DNA of 64,000 nt. Origin: Trichobilharzia regenti (taxonomy: Eukaryota; Platyhelminthes; Trematoda; Strigeidida; Schistosomatidae). A program made the translations under genes and the position numbers. Below the pieces are notes generated by a model, which did no database searches, was not told the DNA's origin, and saw only the letters and a program-made list of their open reading frames with translations. The stretch's first letter is position 1, and each line of letters begins with the position of its first letter. Positions 23,922-35,601 of the stretch are shown here, piece by piece. The stretch lies in the NCBI GenBank assembly GCA_944472135.2, contig OX235262.1, positions 90,618,903 to 90,682,902 of the forward strand. The letters run 5' to 3'.

Positions 23922-25074
23922 TTAACTGCTCAGCAACATTACGCATATAAGTTCATCACATTATCTTAGGAAAGTTGGGTTGTAGTTGGTGAGGCATATA
24001 TGATGCCCGACGAGCGTACATCTGTCCATGTAATGTTGTGGTGAGTTATATCTTTGTCATGTTGTCGGTTTATGTCCATTTTATTCCACTTATTATGTTG
24101 GGCAGAAGTTTTACAAGCGAAATTCTTTTGTCTATTTGAGGGCAATTATCTGAATCGTTAATGTTTTATCTAAAATCATAAATATAGGCAAAAACAACAG
24201 TCGTAGTATTTAAGCTTATACATTAAATGGACCTATAATTTCGGAGGCTCTCGGATAGGAACTAGGACTACCATCGTTTTCAAAGTCTTGTAGTTTGTCG
24301 TTAAGCACTTTTTTCAAGGAGGCCAATGTACCTGCTTGATGCATTTCCATTGGTAGTTTATTCCATATCTGTGCATACCTAATCAAGTAAAACTTTTGCC
24401 TGGTGGCTGTTTTATACTGTTCGATAGCTACTGTACCCTTAGTGTGTCTTAGTTTGTAGCCATTGTCATCTGAAAGTCGAGTGCCAGGCATATGTTCTCT
24501 TGCTTTACCATGCTTGTTTCCCTTATAACACTCAATTATTGAGCCCAGTGTATTCTTCAGTAATACGAATTATAATATCGATTATACTCTTATCATATAT
24601 AGATCGATTTACTTTACGGCTCCCTGTTACACTAACTACCATTCTTCAGTATACACACACTGCAGTATTGTTAACCAAATGCTAAAATTTTGTTGGTTCT
24701 GTGTTAATATCTTTTATAATATATTTAGACACGTTACTTTGCAATGTCAGATGTTTACTGTATATAAGACTGTCATGATAATTTAGTACACTAAGTCCTG
24801 CCAACCGACCTTACCTTCAGTTCTTACTACCTACATTGAATCCTAACTATAGTGTTCTGCTGAATCTTGCTCCACTATTCACGAAACCTATTCTTTTTTC
24901 TCTTAAAGGTTTTAACTTCTTATATGGTAATCTGTTCATTAGGACGCATGCATACATATATAATATGTTCATAAAGATGTACGTGGAGACCTATGGGAAG
25001 CACTCATTAAGAAAGCTGAGGAGATGGAATATGAGGTACGAACGTGTCTGGTACCAAGATATATATCTGCGGTA
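23922..25074. mobile_element. Right-arm family C fragment and flank
   Basis: Inverted equivalent of 13991-15144. It contains the family C C-terminal RT fragment on the minus strand (24216-24491, same 91 residues, same stop) and the unassigned stretch beyond it (about 24522-25074). Confidence 0.75.
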
Positions 25075-27729
25075 GCTATCTTACTTCTATAAATATGGTG
25101 GCCCTGACATTACTCTACTGCTGCTTAAAATATTCACAATGTCCCTAGAAACTCAAACTTACCCTGACATATGGAAGACAACATTCATTATGTCTAAACA
25201 CAAATCTGGCTCGAAAACTGAAGTCAGTAACTACCGGCCAATCAATATCACACCTATAGCATCTAGAATCATGGAGAGACTGGTCAAAGATAACTTAATC
25301 AAACATATGCTTAGCTGCAACATCATAAGTCCAAACCAACATGGATTCCTGAAATCCAGATCACGTTTAACATGTCACCTAGACTTCTTCAATTTTGTAA
25401 CCAGCAGTCGTGACAGGTGGCAACTAGTACTTGTCATCTACTTTGACATTTCTAAGGCATTTGACCGTGTTGACCATTTACTGCTAACAAATAAACTGAA
25501 CTCCTTAGGAATACGTGACCCATTATTAGGATGGCTTAAATCATTCCTTGACAATAGGTCTCAAATAATTATACTCGGGTCTGCAACCTCCAAACCTAGC
25601 CCTATCACTTCTGGTGTAGTACAAGGTAGTGTCATTGGACCCCTCCTATTTACACTATACATCAATGACATATGCGCTTGCTTCACGCACGGGAAACCAT
25701 TCATCTTTGCAGATGACCTAAAAGTAGCTTATACATTCCAACGTGATGACTTGGGGAACTTCGAGAATGTAGTACAGAAGGAATTAGATAAAATGACTGC
25801 TTGGTCGTCCTTATGGAATCTCCTATTTAATCTGAACAAATGTGGCTGGATCTGCTTCGGTGCACCCTCAATTGACCTGAAATTAACGCTCCAATCTGCT
25901 AACCTAACCAGACTCCGAAGTGTCGTTGACCTAGGCCTGAGGTACTCTAGTGATTTGACATTCTCAGAGCAAGTAGCATCACAGACTAGAAAATCGAGGA
26001 TGCTCTTAGGATGCATACTCAGGAACTTTCACAACAATGAAGCCAAGCTTATTCTGTACAAAACATGTGTCAGACCACTACTAGAATACTGTCCATTCAT
26101 TATAAGCAGCACTCGCACACGTGACAAGCTAAGGATGGAAAGTATCCAACGATATTTTGCCTCAAAACTAGTTGGCTACGATTGTAAGAAAGACTACATC
26201 TCACGGTGCATGATCCTAAAACTCGACCCACTTTGGACAAGGCGACGTATTATAAACCTAATATTCTTCTTTAAGGTCCTTCACAAAATATCATTTTCAG
26301 ACAACAGGGACATACAATTCGCACAGGAAGGTTCTTGCGATCTGCGTAACCAAACTTGCACAGTGACAACTCATTCTTTTAGGTCAACACTCCGTGAAAA
26401 CTTCTCCACAGTCGTGTATTCTAAAATATGGAATAGCCTACCCCTAGATGTCAGAACTTGCTCTTCGGTTACAAGCTTCAAACGCTCTCTATACAGACTG
26501 TTTCACTCTACTGATTATATTAATAAACTATTTACTCCTAGAACGAATCAACTACTAACCTACTACAGCACCTAAAAGACGCACTTCAACACCCTTAGCA
26601 ATCTAAAAACTATAAATAAACTAGCAGCATGGATGCATAAAGACTTAGTACGGAACATACAGGATTAGTTTAACCTTAGAAAAAGGACCTGTCACTCTAC
26701 CGTAACCTTCAAACGCTTGCTATATAAGCTTTTACCTCAATTACTATCCCTACCAGAACCCATCACTTATTTCTAAAACGCATCAGTCATTAGAACACTA
26801 AAACGCTCAGACTCATTAATACACATTATGACACTAAATAAGACTTCGCATAAATACGTGAAAACACAACTACAATATATAAAACTATTTACTAAAGTAT
26901 AATATACAACTGACATAAACATTTATATATGCATGAAATATTAAATGTACTTTTCATGTTCACATACTTTTTCTTTCTGGTATTCTGCTGCTCCTATTCA
27001 TCTTCTGGTCGAGGTCGAACAACCCTGCATCTAAACTGAAATGAGGATTAATTCCAAACCGTCTATCTCATAACCACTCAAATTCCATGAACCATCCAAT
27101 TCTACCATTTGAAGACGCTGGTGAACATGCTGTAAATGAGTATTCATGATCTGAAATGAAGAAGCAACTGGTTTTCAAACGGTTTTCAACATTTTACTCA
27201 ACTTACGAGTACAGTCCGCCATGCAGACACAAATGGAGCAAATGGAGAATTCTAGAATCGACCTCGGCACCACTTGATGCAGTAAAACAACCCAACATGA
27301 CCTTATCTAGTTTTCGTATCCACGATCAAATTTCTTTCCTGTTATAAAACTACGATAAGACTACTGAAAAATGGAATAAATATATCACTGATCTCAACAT
27401 AATACATCAATAATCTTTAAGCCGAGGGTGCTGTTCACAACAAAGTCATATAAGAGAATTGGCTTCAAGCTTTATTTTTCCCAGATATTTGTATTACATT
27501 CATCTGATGTCTGGGTTTTTTGTTAATGCGAAGACAATATCTCTATATCTCTTTATGTGCTACACAAACAAACTTTATAGCAGACTGTTCCGACTGACTT
27601 TGATGTCAGAAAGAACAACCAAACTGTAAATCCATTATACATCAAATATTGTGTAATTTATATAATAAATTATCCATGCCTGTACAATTGGTATGTTCCT
27701 GCATACACAGGAAGAAATATATATATATA
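25075..27729 (+). mobile_element. 5'-truncated family A element, right-arm copy
   Basis: Forward CR1-like copy, the inverted equivalent of 11336-13990. It carries the RT frame 25139-26575, a 3' UTR with the CCCAGATAT-type hairpin (about 27480-27515) and the terminal stem-loop, then (TA)n at about 27720-27730. Confidence 0.85.
25139..26575 (+). pseudogene. Family A reverse transcriptase, 5'-truncated (right arm)
   Basis: 478-residue open frame with the same motifs as the left-arm copy (YFDISKAFD, SGVVQGSVIG, FADD). It has more substitutions relative to the complete element than the left copy has, for example SRLTC for SCLTC, RRRI for RRLI, and LDNRSQIIILG for LNNRSQIVKLG. It lacks ORF1, endonuclease and the ORF2 N-terminus. 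Confidence 0.85.
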
Positions 27730-28671
27730 ATAATCATAGTCTCAGAGCTTAACATCAAAATAGGAGGGAGGGTGGCGCTAGATGTTCAGTAGATATGGTG
27801 GTGGTCACTAGTGTGAATCGCCCCATTCTGCAGGAACAGCAATACTCAAATTGACGGCTCGAGATTCCCATGCTTTTTATGAGGGCTTAGATCTTTATCT
27901 TGAGGAAGATAATAATGAACGCCTAGACAGATCATTCTTCTGCCTTTAAATATATACCATTCGCCAAGCATATTGTTGAGATGCAACCACGTGAGATCTG
28001 CACAGATTTATGGGGCATCTTATAAATTAACTTGCTATCCATTGTCAGATCTTTAAATACCACTTCACAAAGTCTTATCTCATTCATTTTCTAATAACGT
28101 CTTTAGTTGCTCCTCATTATACTGAATTAAACCTAACATTTTATAGCTCTTTATGGCTTATTCTCTTCTTATTCTCTGTAGGGTACGGTTGTGCACCAAA
28201 TGCACACAAAGGTATAAAATAAAAATAGCTGGCATGAAGATAAATGTATTAAAGCCAAAAGTGGACATCATGGTAGTACGAACTATATGGGTAGCATTAT
28301 ACATTGCAAATGAACGTTGTCAGCCTAGGGAGTTCCCTTTATAAATGCATTTATTAATGATACTTGCACTTACTTCATTACACTTCAATGATTCACCTTA
28401 GCACTTTTACTTTTCTAAAACAGATTTCAATCCCTTGAAAAAGTTGTACTTACCTCAATATTGGTTGGTTATCGTATGCCTACAACCGCGGGATGAAAAC
28501 GAAACGAAGTCGATTTTCCCGCGAAACCTGGAGGACAACTGTACAATTCAATAACTATACGGCCTGGTTCAGGCAGTGAGTGTATTTATATATAAATCAA
28601 ATATTTAACTGTTGAAACATTATTAACTTGTAGACAATCCAAGATTTGACATTATATCATACTTGGTCGTG
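27730..28671. other. Unassigned right-arm sequence with RTE deletion scar
   Basis: Equivalent to 10131-11335 inverted. The RTE fragment present at 10606-10910 is missing here; the scar is near 28165-28180, where TTATTCTCTTCTTATTCTC shows the short repeats at the junction. No gene is visible. Confidence 0.55.
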
Positions 28672-28739
28672 CCTGTAAAAATGGCATGCATTTTCATGTA
28701 AATTTACATGTTTATATGAAAATATAAATTATTATTATT
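28672..28739 (+). mobile_element. Short CR1-like tail (family B type), right arm
   Basis: GCCTGTAAAAATGGCATGC, then a palindromic CATGTAAATTTACATG (28695-28710) nested in TTTCAT/ATGAAA, then an ATT-rich tail. Equivalent of 10022-10130. Confidence 0.55.
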
Positions 28740-28962
28740 CGTCAAGACAGAATCCACAACATTTGATGTATGGATAGCACATATATCTTTGTTAAATAAT
28801 TGAGTGGGTTGCGATTAATGCAATTGTTGGTTTATCTTGTTTGTGTCCGGACATTCCACAACTTACAATCGTCAACCTGAGACGGTTGTAGGCGCACTGA
28901 TGTAAGTCCTGCGATTCTTCAGAGGAATTACATCGAGACACGATCGGCGAGTTTATGTGTAC
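28740..28962 (+). mobile_element. Older LTR element, part upstream of the nested insertion
   Basis: Internal sequence with one ~200-bp repeat unit, ending in TGTAC (28958-28962). This is one half of the target duplication of the younger element. The other half (38973-38977) leads into the rest of this older copy. Confidence 0.75.
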
Positions 28963-29320
28963 TGTCAATCACGTCTCATAAACCGTTAATGCCCAGCTCT
29001 TGACACGCTCGGGCCCACGTTGTTCCTTGAAGTTTTCAGAAACGCTTAGTTATAATGGACGAAAAAACCAAAACACCGATTGGCCGCTTGAGATTTCTTT
29101 ATTGTTACACCAACATGTAAAAATAATAACTGAACTAAGGTCTGTGAACAAATATTACAATAATAAATCATAGTATTACTTCTGACGACGTTTCACTCTT
29201 CTTTCTGAACAGCGACCGATGAGACGATGACTGTCGTACTGATGCCTCCGCGAAATTTGGGGAAGTTGATCTTGAGCAAACAACCAAGAATTGATCGTTC
29301 AATCTTCAACTTCATTGACA
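28963..29320 (-). repeat. 3' LTR of right-arm gag-only element
   Basis: 358 bp, starts TGTCAATCACG and ends CATTGACA on the plus strand. Inverted equivalent of 9441-9798. Confidence 0.85.
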
Positions 29321-30682
29321 CTCCCCGGCAAAAACGGGATCCAACCCTTTTTTCCTTCACGACCAATGCACGTTGACTTGGATGCCATTGCGAGAACCTG
29401 GGTCACACGGACAGAGCTGAAATGGAAAACAAACAGAAAAGCCAACACACCACAAGCATACTCACAGCACAATCTCACACATGAATGACGACCTGTGCCT
29501 TCCAGTTAAAGACATCCTCTTGCAACACAATCGCCACTTGCTAGAATGACTCTTGCAGAATGCAACGTGACCATAGCACCAACTCATGATACTCTACGCA
29601 CATCCTCGTATCTACTCACTACCGATTACCACTGAAATCGCTTGTCACTCATTCTGCCTCAGTTCTAGTAGCGGTGACGCATGCGAGCCTCAGTCGTTTA
29701 CACTCCTTCTTCCCGGCGTGTGGGACCGCAGCTAACAATTATCTCCATATGCATTTCATTCTCAGCAATAGCCTCCCCGGCGTACAAGACCCATCTGCTC
29801 TCCTGAACATCAATCAATTCATTCATGGATGTAGAAGACTCGAAACAACTTCAGAAGTAATCACGACGAAAATTTTAACAAAATTATGCAACAAAATCAA
29901 GGTACGAAAACATCAAGTAAACACAATGAATCCAAAAACACCAACTGATATAACACACCACACATATATACAAACAGTACACACAAACTCGCCGATCGTG
30001 TCTCGATGGAATTCATTTGAAGAATCGCAGGACTTACACCAGTACGCCTGCAACCCTTCACAGGTTGACGATTGTAATTTGTGGAATGTCCGGACACAAA
30101 CAAGATTATTCAACAAATACAATAATTGGAACTCACACAATTATTTAACACAAACATATGTACAATCACTACATCAAATGTTGTGGATTCTGGCACGACA
30201 AACTACCCTTGAAGAACTGTAGGACTTACAGCAGTACGCCTACATTCCTTCTCAGGTTGATGATACAAGTGGAAGTCGTCCGGACACAAACAGAATTACC
30301 AACAGCTAGATGACAGATGATATCAATTCAGTAAATAGAATATGAACATATGTACAAAATCACACACCGAGCACATTGGACTGCTCATTGATGCGCTACC
30401 CTTTGAAGAATTGTAGGACTTACAGTAGTACGCCTACAACCCTTCTCAGGTTGACGCCCTAGGTTGTAAAATCGTTGCAGAGTTCATTTGCTGACCTCCT
30501 CCCATCAGCTATATCTTCAAATCTGAAGGGCAACTCGCTCATGTCATTGTATCATAGAATATAGATGACGGACAAACATAAGACATATCTGGTCAACCAA
30601 GCGTAGAAACAGAGTAATTTACACCAAAGATAATAGCATTCAAATAGTAACTTGAAACTAGAAATGCCTTTATTCGTGCACT
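29321..30682 (-). other. Non-coding internal region of right-arm gag-only element
   Basis: Equivalent to 8263-9440 inverted, with three ~190-bp repeat units (cores near 30023, 30205, 30408) instead of the two in the left arm. A 182-codon open frame here (29674-30222) has no recognisable domain and runs through the repeats, so I do not call it a gene. Confidence 0.6.
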
Positions 30683-30817
30683 CCGTATCGCGGTACTTTC
30701 AACGTTTGCGTTACATTTTTACGTGATTCGTTACATAAAATTTATCTTGTTGTAGTACTTGCACAAGTACTATACCACTTCCATACTTGTAACCACTAAC
30801 TCTCATTTCTAATAGTT

Positions 30818-32401
30818 ATGGTTAATCAAAGTAAAAAGCAACGAACCCAATCCCCTGTAAAACTGGTGTCTAATTTAACGTCCTTGATTGCTACATCAAG
30901 CAACACACCCCCAACAAACGGCTATAGTGAGTCACATAACTCACGTGTATGCCGTAAGCGTCGAGCTGAAACTGAGGATAAAACTGTACTGACAGCCAGT
31001 ATTAGCACTACTCCTAAAAATTCGGTACCCTCTGCTCATACAGAACTCCTCCCTTCACCTTATGTGCTTATGGAGAAACTCCAGCCATCAAGCTCTTTTT
31101 CAGTACTATCTTCAGAAATAGAACTTCTAAAGTTGTCTATAGGAGAACTTAAGGCTGAGTTAAGGGAAATAAAAAACAGTAAGTCAGTAAATGCTGGAAA
31201 CATCGAAACCAATACCGAGATATCCAAATTATCAGATCAGATCAGCGATATCAGATCGCAGGTCTGTGAACTGACACCTCTAACTATCCTCATGAAAACG
31301 GTAAACCTTAACAAGCTTGACACAGAATCGGTAACTAAGGTAGATAACCTCATTAACTTTGTTACCACAGAAGTAACAAAACGACTCGACGCAAAACTGA
31401 GTGCTATTGTCTACAACGTTCCGGACAATGAGGCACTAAAAAAGGTACAGCGCATCTTACTTAGTGAAGCGAAAATGCCTAACTCCAAGACTAAGTGCTA
31501 CAGGCTGAAGAAGAGTCAACATGAAAAGTGTTGTCCTATTCGTTTTCAGTTCGAAACACCGGCAGAGACCAGAAAATTCATTCACTCCCAACACACCCTA
31601 TCGCAAGCCAGAAACTACAAACATATAAAGGTCGGGGTGGACAAAACAGTTATAGAAAGGCGCGCACACAACTATCTCACTAAGACTAATTGTGAAATAG
31701 GTAATAGGACATTGCAAGCAGCCATTATTCCCAACCCTGTGAAAGATACAGTAGACCCCACCGCATCACCCCTCTCAAAACACACAGAAATATCCCATCA
31801 GAGTGCAACACCAGCCGAAAGGCCACTAGACTGTAACCAAATAAATAATAAAACCATACCACCCATCACCGCAGAATCTAAAATGCCACTAAATAACCCC
31901 AGAAAAAAAGTTAAAACCCCCCGAAATTCGACTTTGTCCTCTCCTAGCTATAATTCCATTGGTAAAGATAAGGAAAATATGCCCCTAAATCATACCAACA
32001 AAAACAGTGGCAGCTTAAATAAGCCCACACTCCCCACGGTTAATAGTATTAGCACTCACAACGTGCTAAATCGCACCGTGGCACACACTAATATCCAATG
32101 TCACAACGATGTCACCCTAAATAGTACAAGTGGTAATAGTCAGAACTCGGCTACCAACAACTCAGGGTCTTCAGAGTATGGCACACAAACAAATTTCGAC
32201 CGGATATATGGTACAAGTCTGCTGGGAACTAACCCAAAATGCAGTACACACGAAACCCACACAAGGACACAACTAGCATCAAACAATAGGTGGAATAATA
32301 AGCCATGGTCATCACAAGGATCCAATCATTTTTTATCCCCCGCGTCCCTGTCAGCGTTGAAAAAACAGCTGGTAGGGATGTTAACACTCCTAAACCACTA
32401 G
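30818..32401 (+). CDS. Family A ORF1 protein
   Basis: 527-residue protein expected to bind the element's RNA. The N-terminal third is polar. Residues about 75-155 are rich in Leu/Ile/Glu and suggest a coiled coil (ELLKLSIGELKAELREIKN). Residues about 190-290 resemble the single-strand nucleic-acid-binding region of non-LTR ORF1 proteins (VPDNEALKKVQRILLSEAKM, CPIRFQFETPAETRKFIHS). The remainder is Asn/Ser/Thr-rich and low complexity. No CCHC knuckle is evident. The start ATG at 30818 is the first good one. The last 97 nt overlap ORF2 in the -1 frame and contain a candidate frameshift signal. Confidence 0.75.
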   Translation: MVNQSKKQRTQSPVKLVSNLTSLIATSSNTPPTNGYSESHNSRVCRKRRAETEDKTVLTASISTTPKNSVPSAHTELLPSPYVLMEKLQPSSSFSVLSSEIELLKLSIGELKAELREIKNSKSVNAGNIETNTEISKLSDQISDIRSQVCELTPLTILMKTVNLNKLDTESVTKVDNLINFVTTEVTKRLDAKLSAIVYNVPDNEALKKVQRILLSEAKMPNSKTKCYRLKKSQHEKCCPIRFQFETPAETRKFIHSQHTLSQARNYKHIKVGVDKTVIERRAHNYLTKTNCEIGNRTLQAAIIPNPVKDTVDPTASPLSKHTEISHQSATPAERPLDCNQINNKTIPPITAESKMPLNNPRKKVKTPRNSTLSSPSYNSIGKDKENMPLNHTNKNSGSLNKPTLPTVNSISTHNVLNRTVAHTNIQCHNDVTLNSTSGNSQNSATNNSGSSEYGTQTNFDRIYGTSLLGTNPKCSTHETHTRTQLASNNRWNNKPWSSQGSNHFLSPASLSALKKQLVGMLTLLNH

Positions 32402-35400
32402 TGCTGGCTCCCTCCTTGCATGAAAACAGGAACGGTCTAGTGCACCCGTATCCATTGGACACACTTGACACTTGCACAAGTATAGGCCAAATAAAGAACC
32501 CTACCCACTTCTGTAACCTAACTAAAAATAAAAGTTCCTTAGTCTATAGCAAATCCAGTACTCCAACTCCTAATTCTCCACCGAAAACAGCACACAACAA
32601 CTCGATAGACATAGGTGAGCATGATGCTGGAACTCCTCTTAACATAGGATCGTCATGTCCAGCAGAACTACTGGGTGCTGAACCATATTCGGGGCTGACT
32701 AACGAACTTAAATACTTCAAATGCTACTTCAACTCTCATCTTTACGTAATCCTCATAAATGCTAGATCTGTTCTAAATAAATTGCCGATGCTCAGAGCAC
32801 TCACAGTAATATACAAACCCCCTGTAATTGTCATCACTGAATCTTGGTGTCATTCGGACATCCTGGATGAAGAAATAAGCTTAGATAACTACACACACTT
32901 TCGGTGTGACAGGGAAGGTGGTAAGGGAGGGGGTTGTCTCATGTACTTTCTGAATGAACTTACTGTATCACAGCTAGAAAGTAGTACACTTAACATGCCT
33001 GAGACTCTATGGGTTAATGTACACTTAAATAACGTAACAGCATTAATTGGATGCTCCTACAGAGCACCTGGCACCTTTAGTAATTACGAGACCCAACTTA
33101 TTAATACTCTGGAGCAATTAACCGACTTACAATACGATCATAAGATCCTATGTGGGGACTTTAACTTACCTGAAATCAACTGGGATATACCCACAGGTCC
33201 AACTAAATTTGATAAGTTCTTAGACACACTGGATATACTTGGCTGGAAACAAACTGTCACTACTCCCACAAGAGGTAACAACGTACTAGACTTAATCTTC
33301 TGCCACAATATAAGCCCCCTTTCAACGCTAGTAGGTTCTGAGTTTCCAGGGAGCGACCACAAAACAGTAATGTGTGCACTGCCAATTCCGCTGAGTAGCA
33401 ATGCATCTCATACCTCCACTTCACAACAAGTAATATATAGGAACTATAGTAAGGCAAACTGGGCCTTAGTTGAATCGATGCTAAGATCCTCCAAATGGGA
33501 TGAATACTTCACTACTGATGACCTATCGAGAGCCCTAACCATCTTCTACCATAACTCAAACATATGCTTAGATGCTGTCATTCCACTCCAAACACTAAAG
33601 GTTTCCCCACACAGAAAGTCATTCATAAAACCAAAGGATCGTAAGAAACTGAAGAAACTCTCAACAAGTTACTTCAAACACCACGACTTTGGCACTCTAG
33701 GTCTAATACTTAAAACCCTTAGCTCCATCACACAAGCTCAAGATTTCCGTATGAGAAAGGAAGAACGCATCGCAGTAGCCAGTCCTGCTAGAGTGTATGC
33801 ACTCACAGAAATCTTAAGGAAGCGAATGAATCGCAAAAATCACAGCATTTCTCTCCTCATAGACAAAGGCAGGCTATGCACTAACTCTGCAGACATATGT
33901 GAACTATTCAACAAAACGTTTGCAGGTAACTACCTTAAGCCCTCAGTCCAGCTACTCGATATACACCCTATTACTAAAATGGCACAAACTCCAACTCCAC
34001 TGACACCAAACCAAATTAGCACTGTTCAATTCACTTACGCTGACATTAACCAAACTATAAGAACCCTCAAAAGTTCAAAAGGTTTCGGTACCGACGGTAT
34101 ATCATCTTACTTCTATAAATATGGTGGCCCTGACATTCCTCTACTGCTGCTTAAAATATTCACAATGTCCCTAGAAACCCAAACTTACCCTGACATATGG
34201 AAGACAACATTCATTATGCCTAAACACAAATCTGGCTCGAAAACTGAAGTCAGTAACTACCGGCCAATCAATATCACACCTATAGCATCTAGAATCATGG
34301 AGAGACTAGTCAAAGATAACTTAATCAAACATATGCTTAGCTGCAACATCATAAGTCCGAACCAACATGGATTCCTGAAATCCAGATCATGTTTAACATG
34401 TCACCTAGACTTCTTCAATTTTGTAACCAGCAGTCGTGACAGACGGCAACTAGTACTTGTCATCTACTTTGACATTTCTAAGGCATTTGACCGTGTTGAC
34501 CATTTACTGCTAACAAATAAACTGAACTCCTTAGGAATACGTGACCCATTATTAGGATGGCTTAAATCATTCCTTAACAATAGGTCCCAAATAGTTAAAC
34601 TCGGGTCTGCAACCTCCAAACCTAGCCCTATCACTTCTGGTGTAGTACAAGGTAGTGTCATTGGACCCCTCCTATTTACACTATACATCAATGACATATG
34701 CGCTTGCTTCACGCACGGGAAACCATTCATCTTTGCAGATGACCTAAAAGTAGCTTATACATTCCAACGTGATGACTTAGGGAACTTCGAGAATGTAGTA
34801 CAGAAGGAATTAGATAAAATGGCTGCTTGGTCGTCCCTATGGAATCTCCAATTTAATCTGAACAAATGTGGCTGGATCTGCTTCGGTGCACCCTCAATTG
34901 ACCTGAAATTAACGCTCCAATCTGCTAACCTAACAAGACTCCGAAGTGTCGTTGACCTAGGCCTGAGGTACTCTAGTGACTTGACATTCTCAGAGCAAGT
35001 AGCATCACAGACTAGAAAATCGAGGATGCTCTTAGGATGCATACTCAGGAACTTTCACGACAATGAAGCCAAGCTAATTCTGTACAAAACATGTGTCAGA
35101 CCACTACTAGAATACTGTCCATTTATTATAAGCAGCACTCGCACACGTGACAAGCTAAGGATGGAAAGTATCCAACGATATTTTACCTCAAAACTGCTTG
35201 GCTACGATTGTAAGAAAGACTACATCTCACGGTGCATGATCCTAAAACTCGACCCACTTTGGACAAGGCGACTTATTATAAACCTAATATTCTTCTTTAA
35301 GGTCCTTCACAAAATATCTTTTTCAGGTAACAGGGACATACAATTCGCACAGGAAGGTTCTTACGATCTGCGTAACCAAACTTCCACAGTGACAACTCAT

Positions 35401-35601
35401 TCTTTTAAGTCAACACTCCGTGAAAACTTCTTCACAGTCATGTATTCTAAAATATGGAATAGCCTACCCCTAGATGTCAGAACTTGCTCTTCGGTTACAA
35501 GCTTCAAACGCTCTCTATACAGACTGTTTCACTCTACTGATTATATTAATAAACTATTTACTCCTAGAACGAATCAAGCACTAATCTACTACAGCACCTA
35601 A
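32305..35601 (+). CDS. Family A ORF2: endonuclease and reverse transcriptase
   Basis: 1098-residue polyprotein. Residues about 145-360 are an APE-type endonuclease (NARSVLNKL, TESW near 178, GDFNLPEINW near 284, SDH near 350). Residues about 600-880 are the reverse transcriptase (NYRPINITP, YFDISKAFD near 721, SGVVQGSVIGPLLF, catalytic FADD near 811). The C-terminal domain continues to the stop. All key residues are visible. It performs target-primed reverse transcription in the nucleus. An ATG in good context (GCCATGG) exists at 32305, but the ORF1 overlap also holds a slippery site and hairpin, so the product may be an ORF1-ORF2 fusion. Confidence 0.9.
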   Translation: MVITRIQSFFIPRVPVSVEKTAGRDVNTPKPLVLAPSLHENRNGLVHPYPLDTLDTCTSIGQIKNPTHFCNLTKNKSSLVYSKSSTPTPNSPPKTAHNNSIDIGEHDAGTPLNIGSSCPAELLGAEPYSGLTNELKYFKCYFNSHLYVILINARSVLNKLPMLRALTVIYKPPVIVITESWCHSDILDEEISLDNYTHFRCDREGGKGGGCLMYFLNELTVSQLESSTLNMPETLWVNVHLNNVTALIGCSYRAPGTFSNYETQLINTLEQLTDLQYDHKILCGDFNLPEINWDIPTGPTKFDKFLDTLDILGWKQTVTTPTRGNNVLDLIFCHNISPLSTLVGSEFPGSDHKTVMCALPIPLSSNASHTSTSQQVIYRNYSKANWALVESMLRSSKWDEYFTTDDLSRALTIFYHNSNICLDAVIPLQTLKVSPHRKSFIKPKDRKKLKKLSTSYFKHHDFGTLGLILKTLSSITQAQDFRMRKEERIAVASPARVYALTEILRKRMNRKNHSISLLIDKGRLCTNSADICELFNKTFAGNYLKPSVQLLDIHPITKMAQTPTPLTPNQISTVQFTYADINQTIRTLKSSKGFGTDGISSYFYKYGGPDIPLLLLKIFTMSLETQTYPDIWKTTFIMPKHKSGSKTEVSNYRPINITPIASRIMERLVKDNLIKHMLSCNIISPNQHGFLKSRSCLTCHLDFFNFVTSSRDRRQLVLVIYFDISKAFDRVDHLLLTNKLNSLGIRDPLLGWLKSFLNNRSQIVKLGSATSKPSPITSGVVQGSVIGPLLFTLYINDICACFTHGKPFIFADDLKVAYTFQRDDLGNFENVVQKELDKMAAWSSLWNLQFNLNKCGWICFGAPSIDLKLTLQSANLTRLRSVVDLGLRYSSDLTFSEQVASQTRKSRMLLGCILRNFHDNEAKLILYKTCVRPLLEYCPFIISSTRTRDKLRMESIQRYFTSKLLGYDCKKDYISRCMILKLDPLWTRRLIINLIFFFKVLHKISFSGNRDIQFAQEGSYDLRNQTSTVTTHSFKSTLRENFFTVMYSKIWNSLPLDVRTCSSVTSFKRSLYRLFHSTDYINKLFTPRTNQALIYYST
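32329..32380 (+). promoter_or_regulatory. Candidate -1 ribosomal frameshift signal, family A
   Basis: Slippery heptamer T-TTT-TTA at 32329-32335, in phase with ORF1 codons (CAT TTT TTA). A stem-loop follows at 32343-32355 with 32368-32380: CGTCCCTGTCAGC pairs with GCTGGTAGGGATG, 13 pairs with a few G-U. The spacer is 7 nt and the loop 12 nt. The -1 frame is open and is ORF2. Confidence 0.65.

Noticed and set aside
29674..30222. A 182-residue protein in the LTR-element internal region
   Set aside because: The frame runs through the repeat units, is broken in the left arm, and shows no domain.
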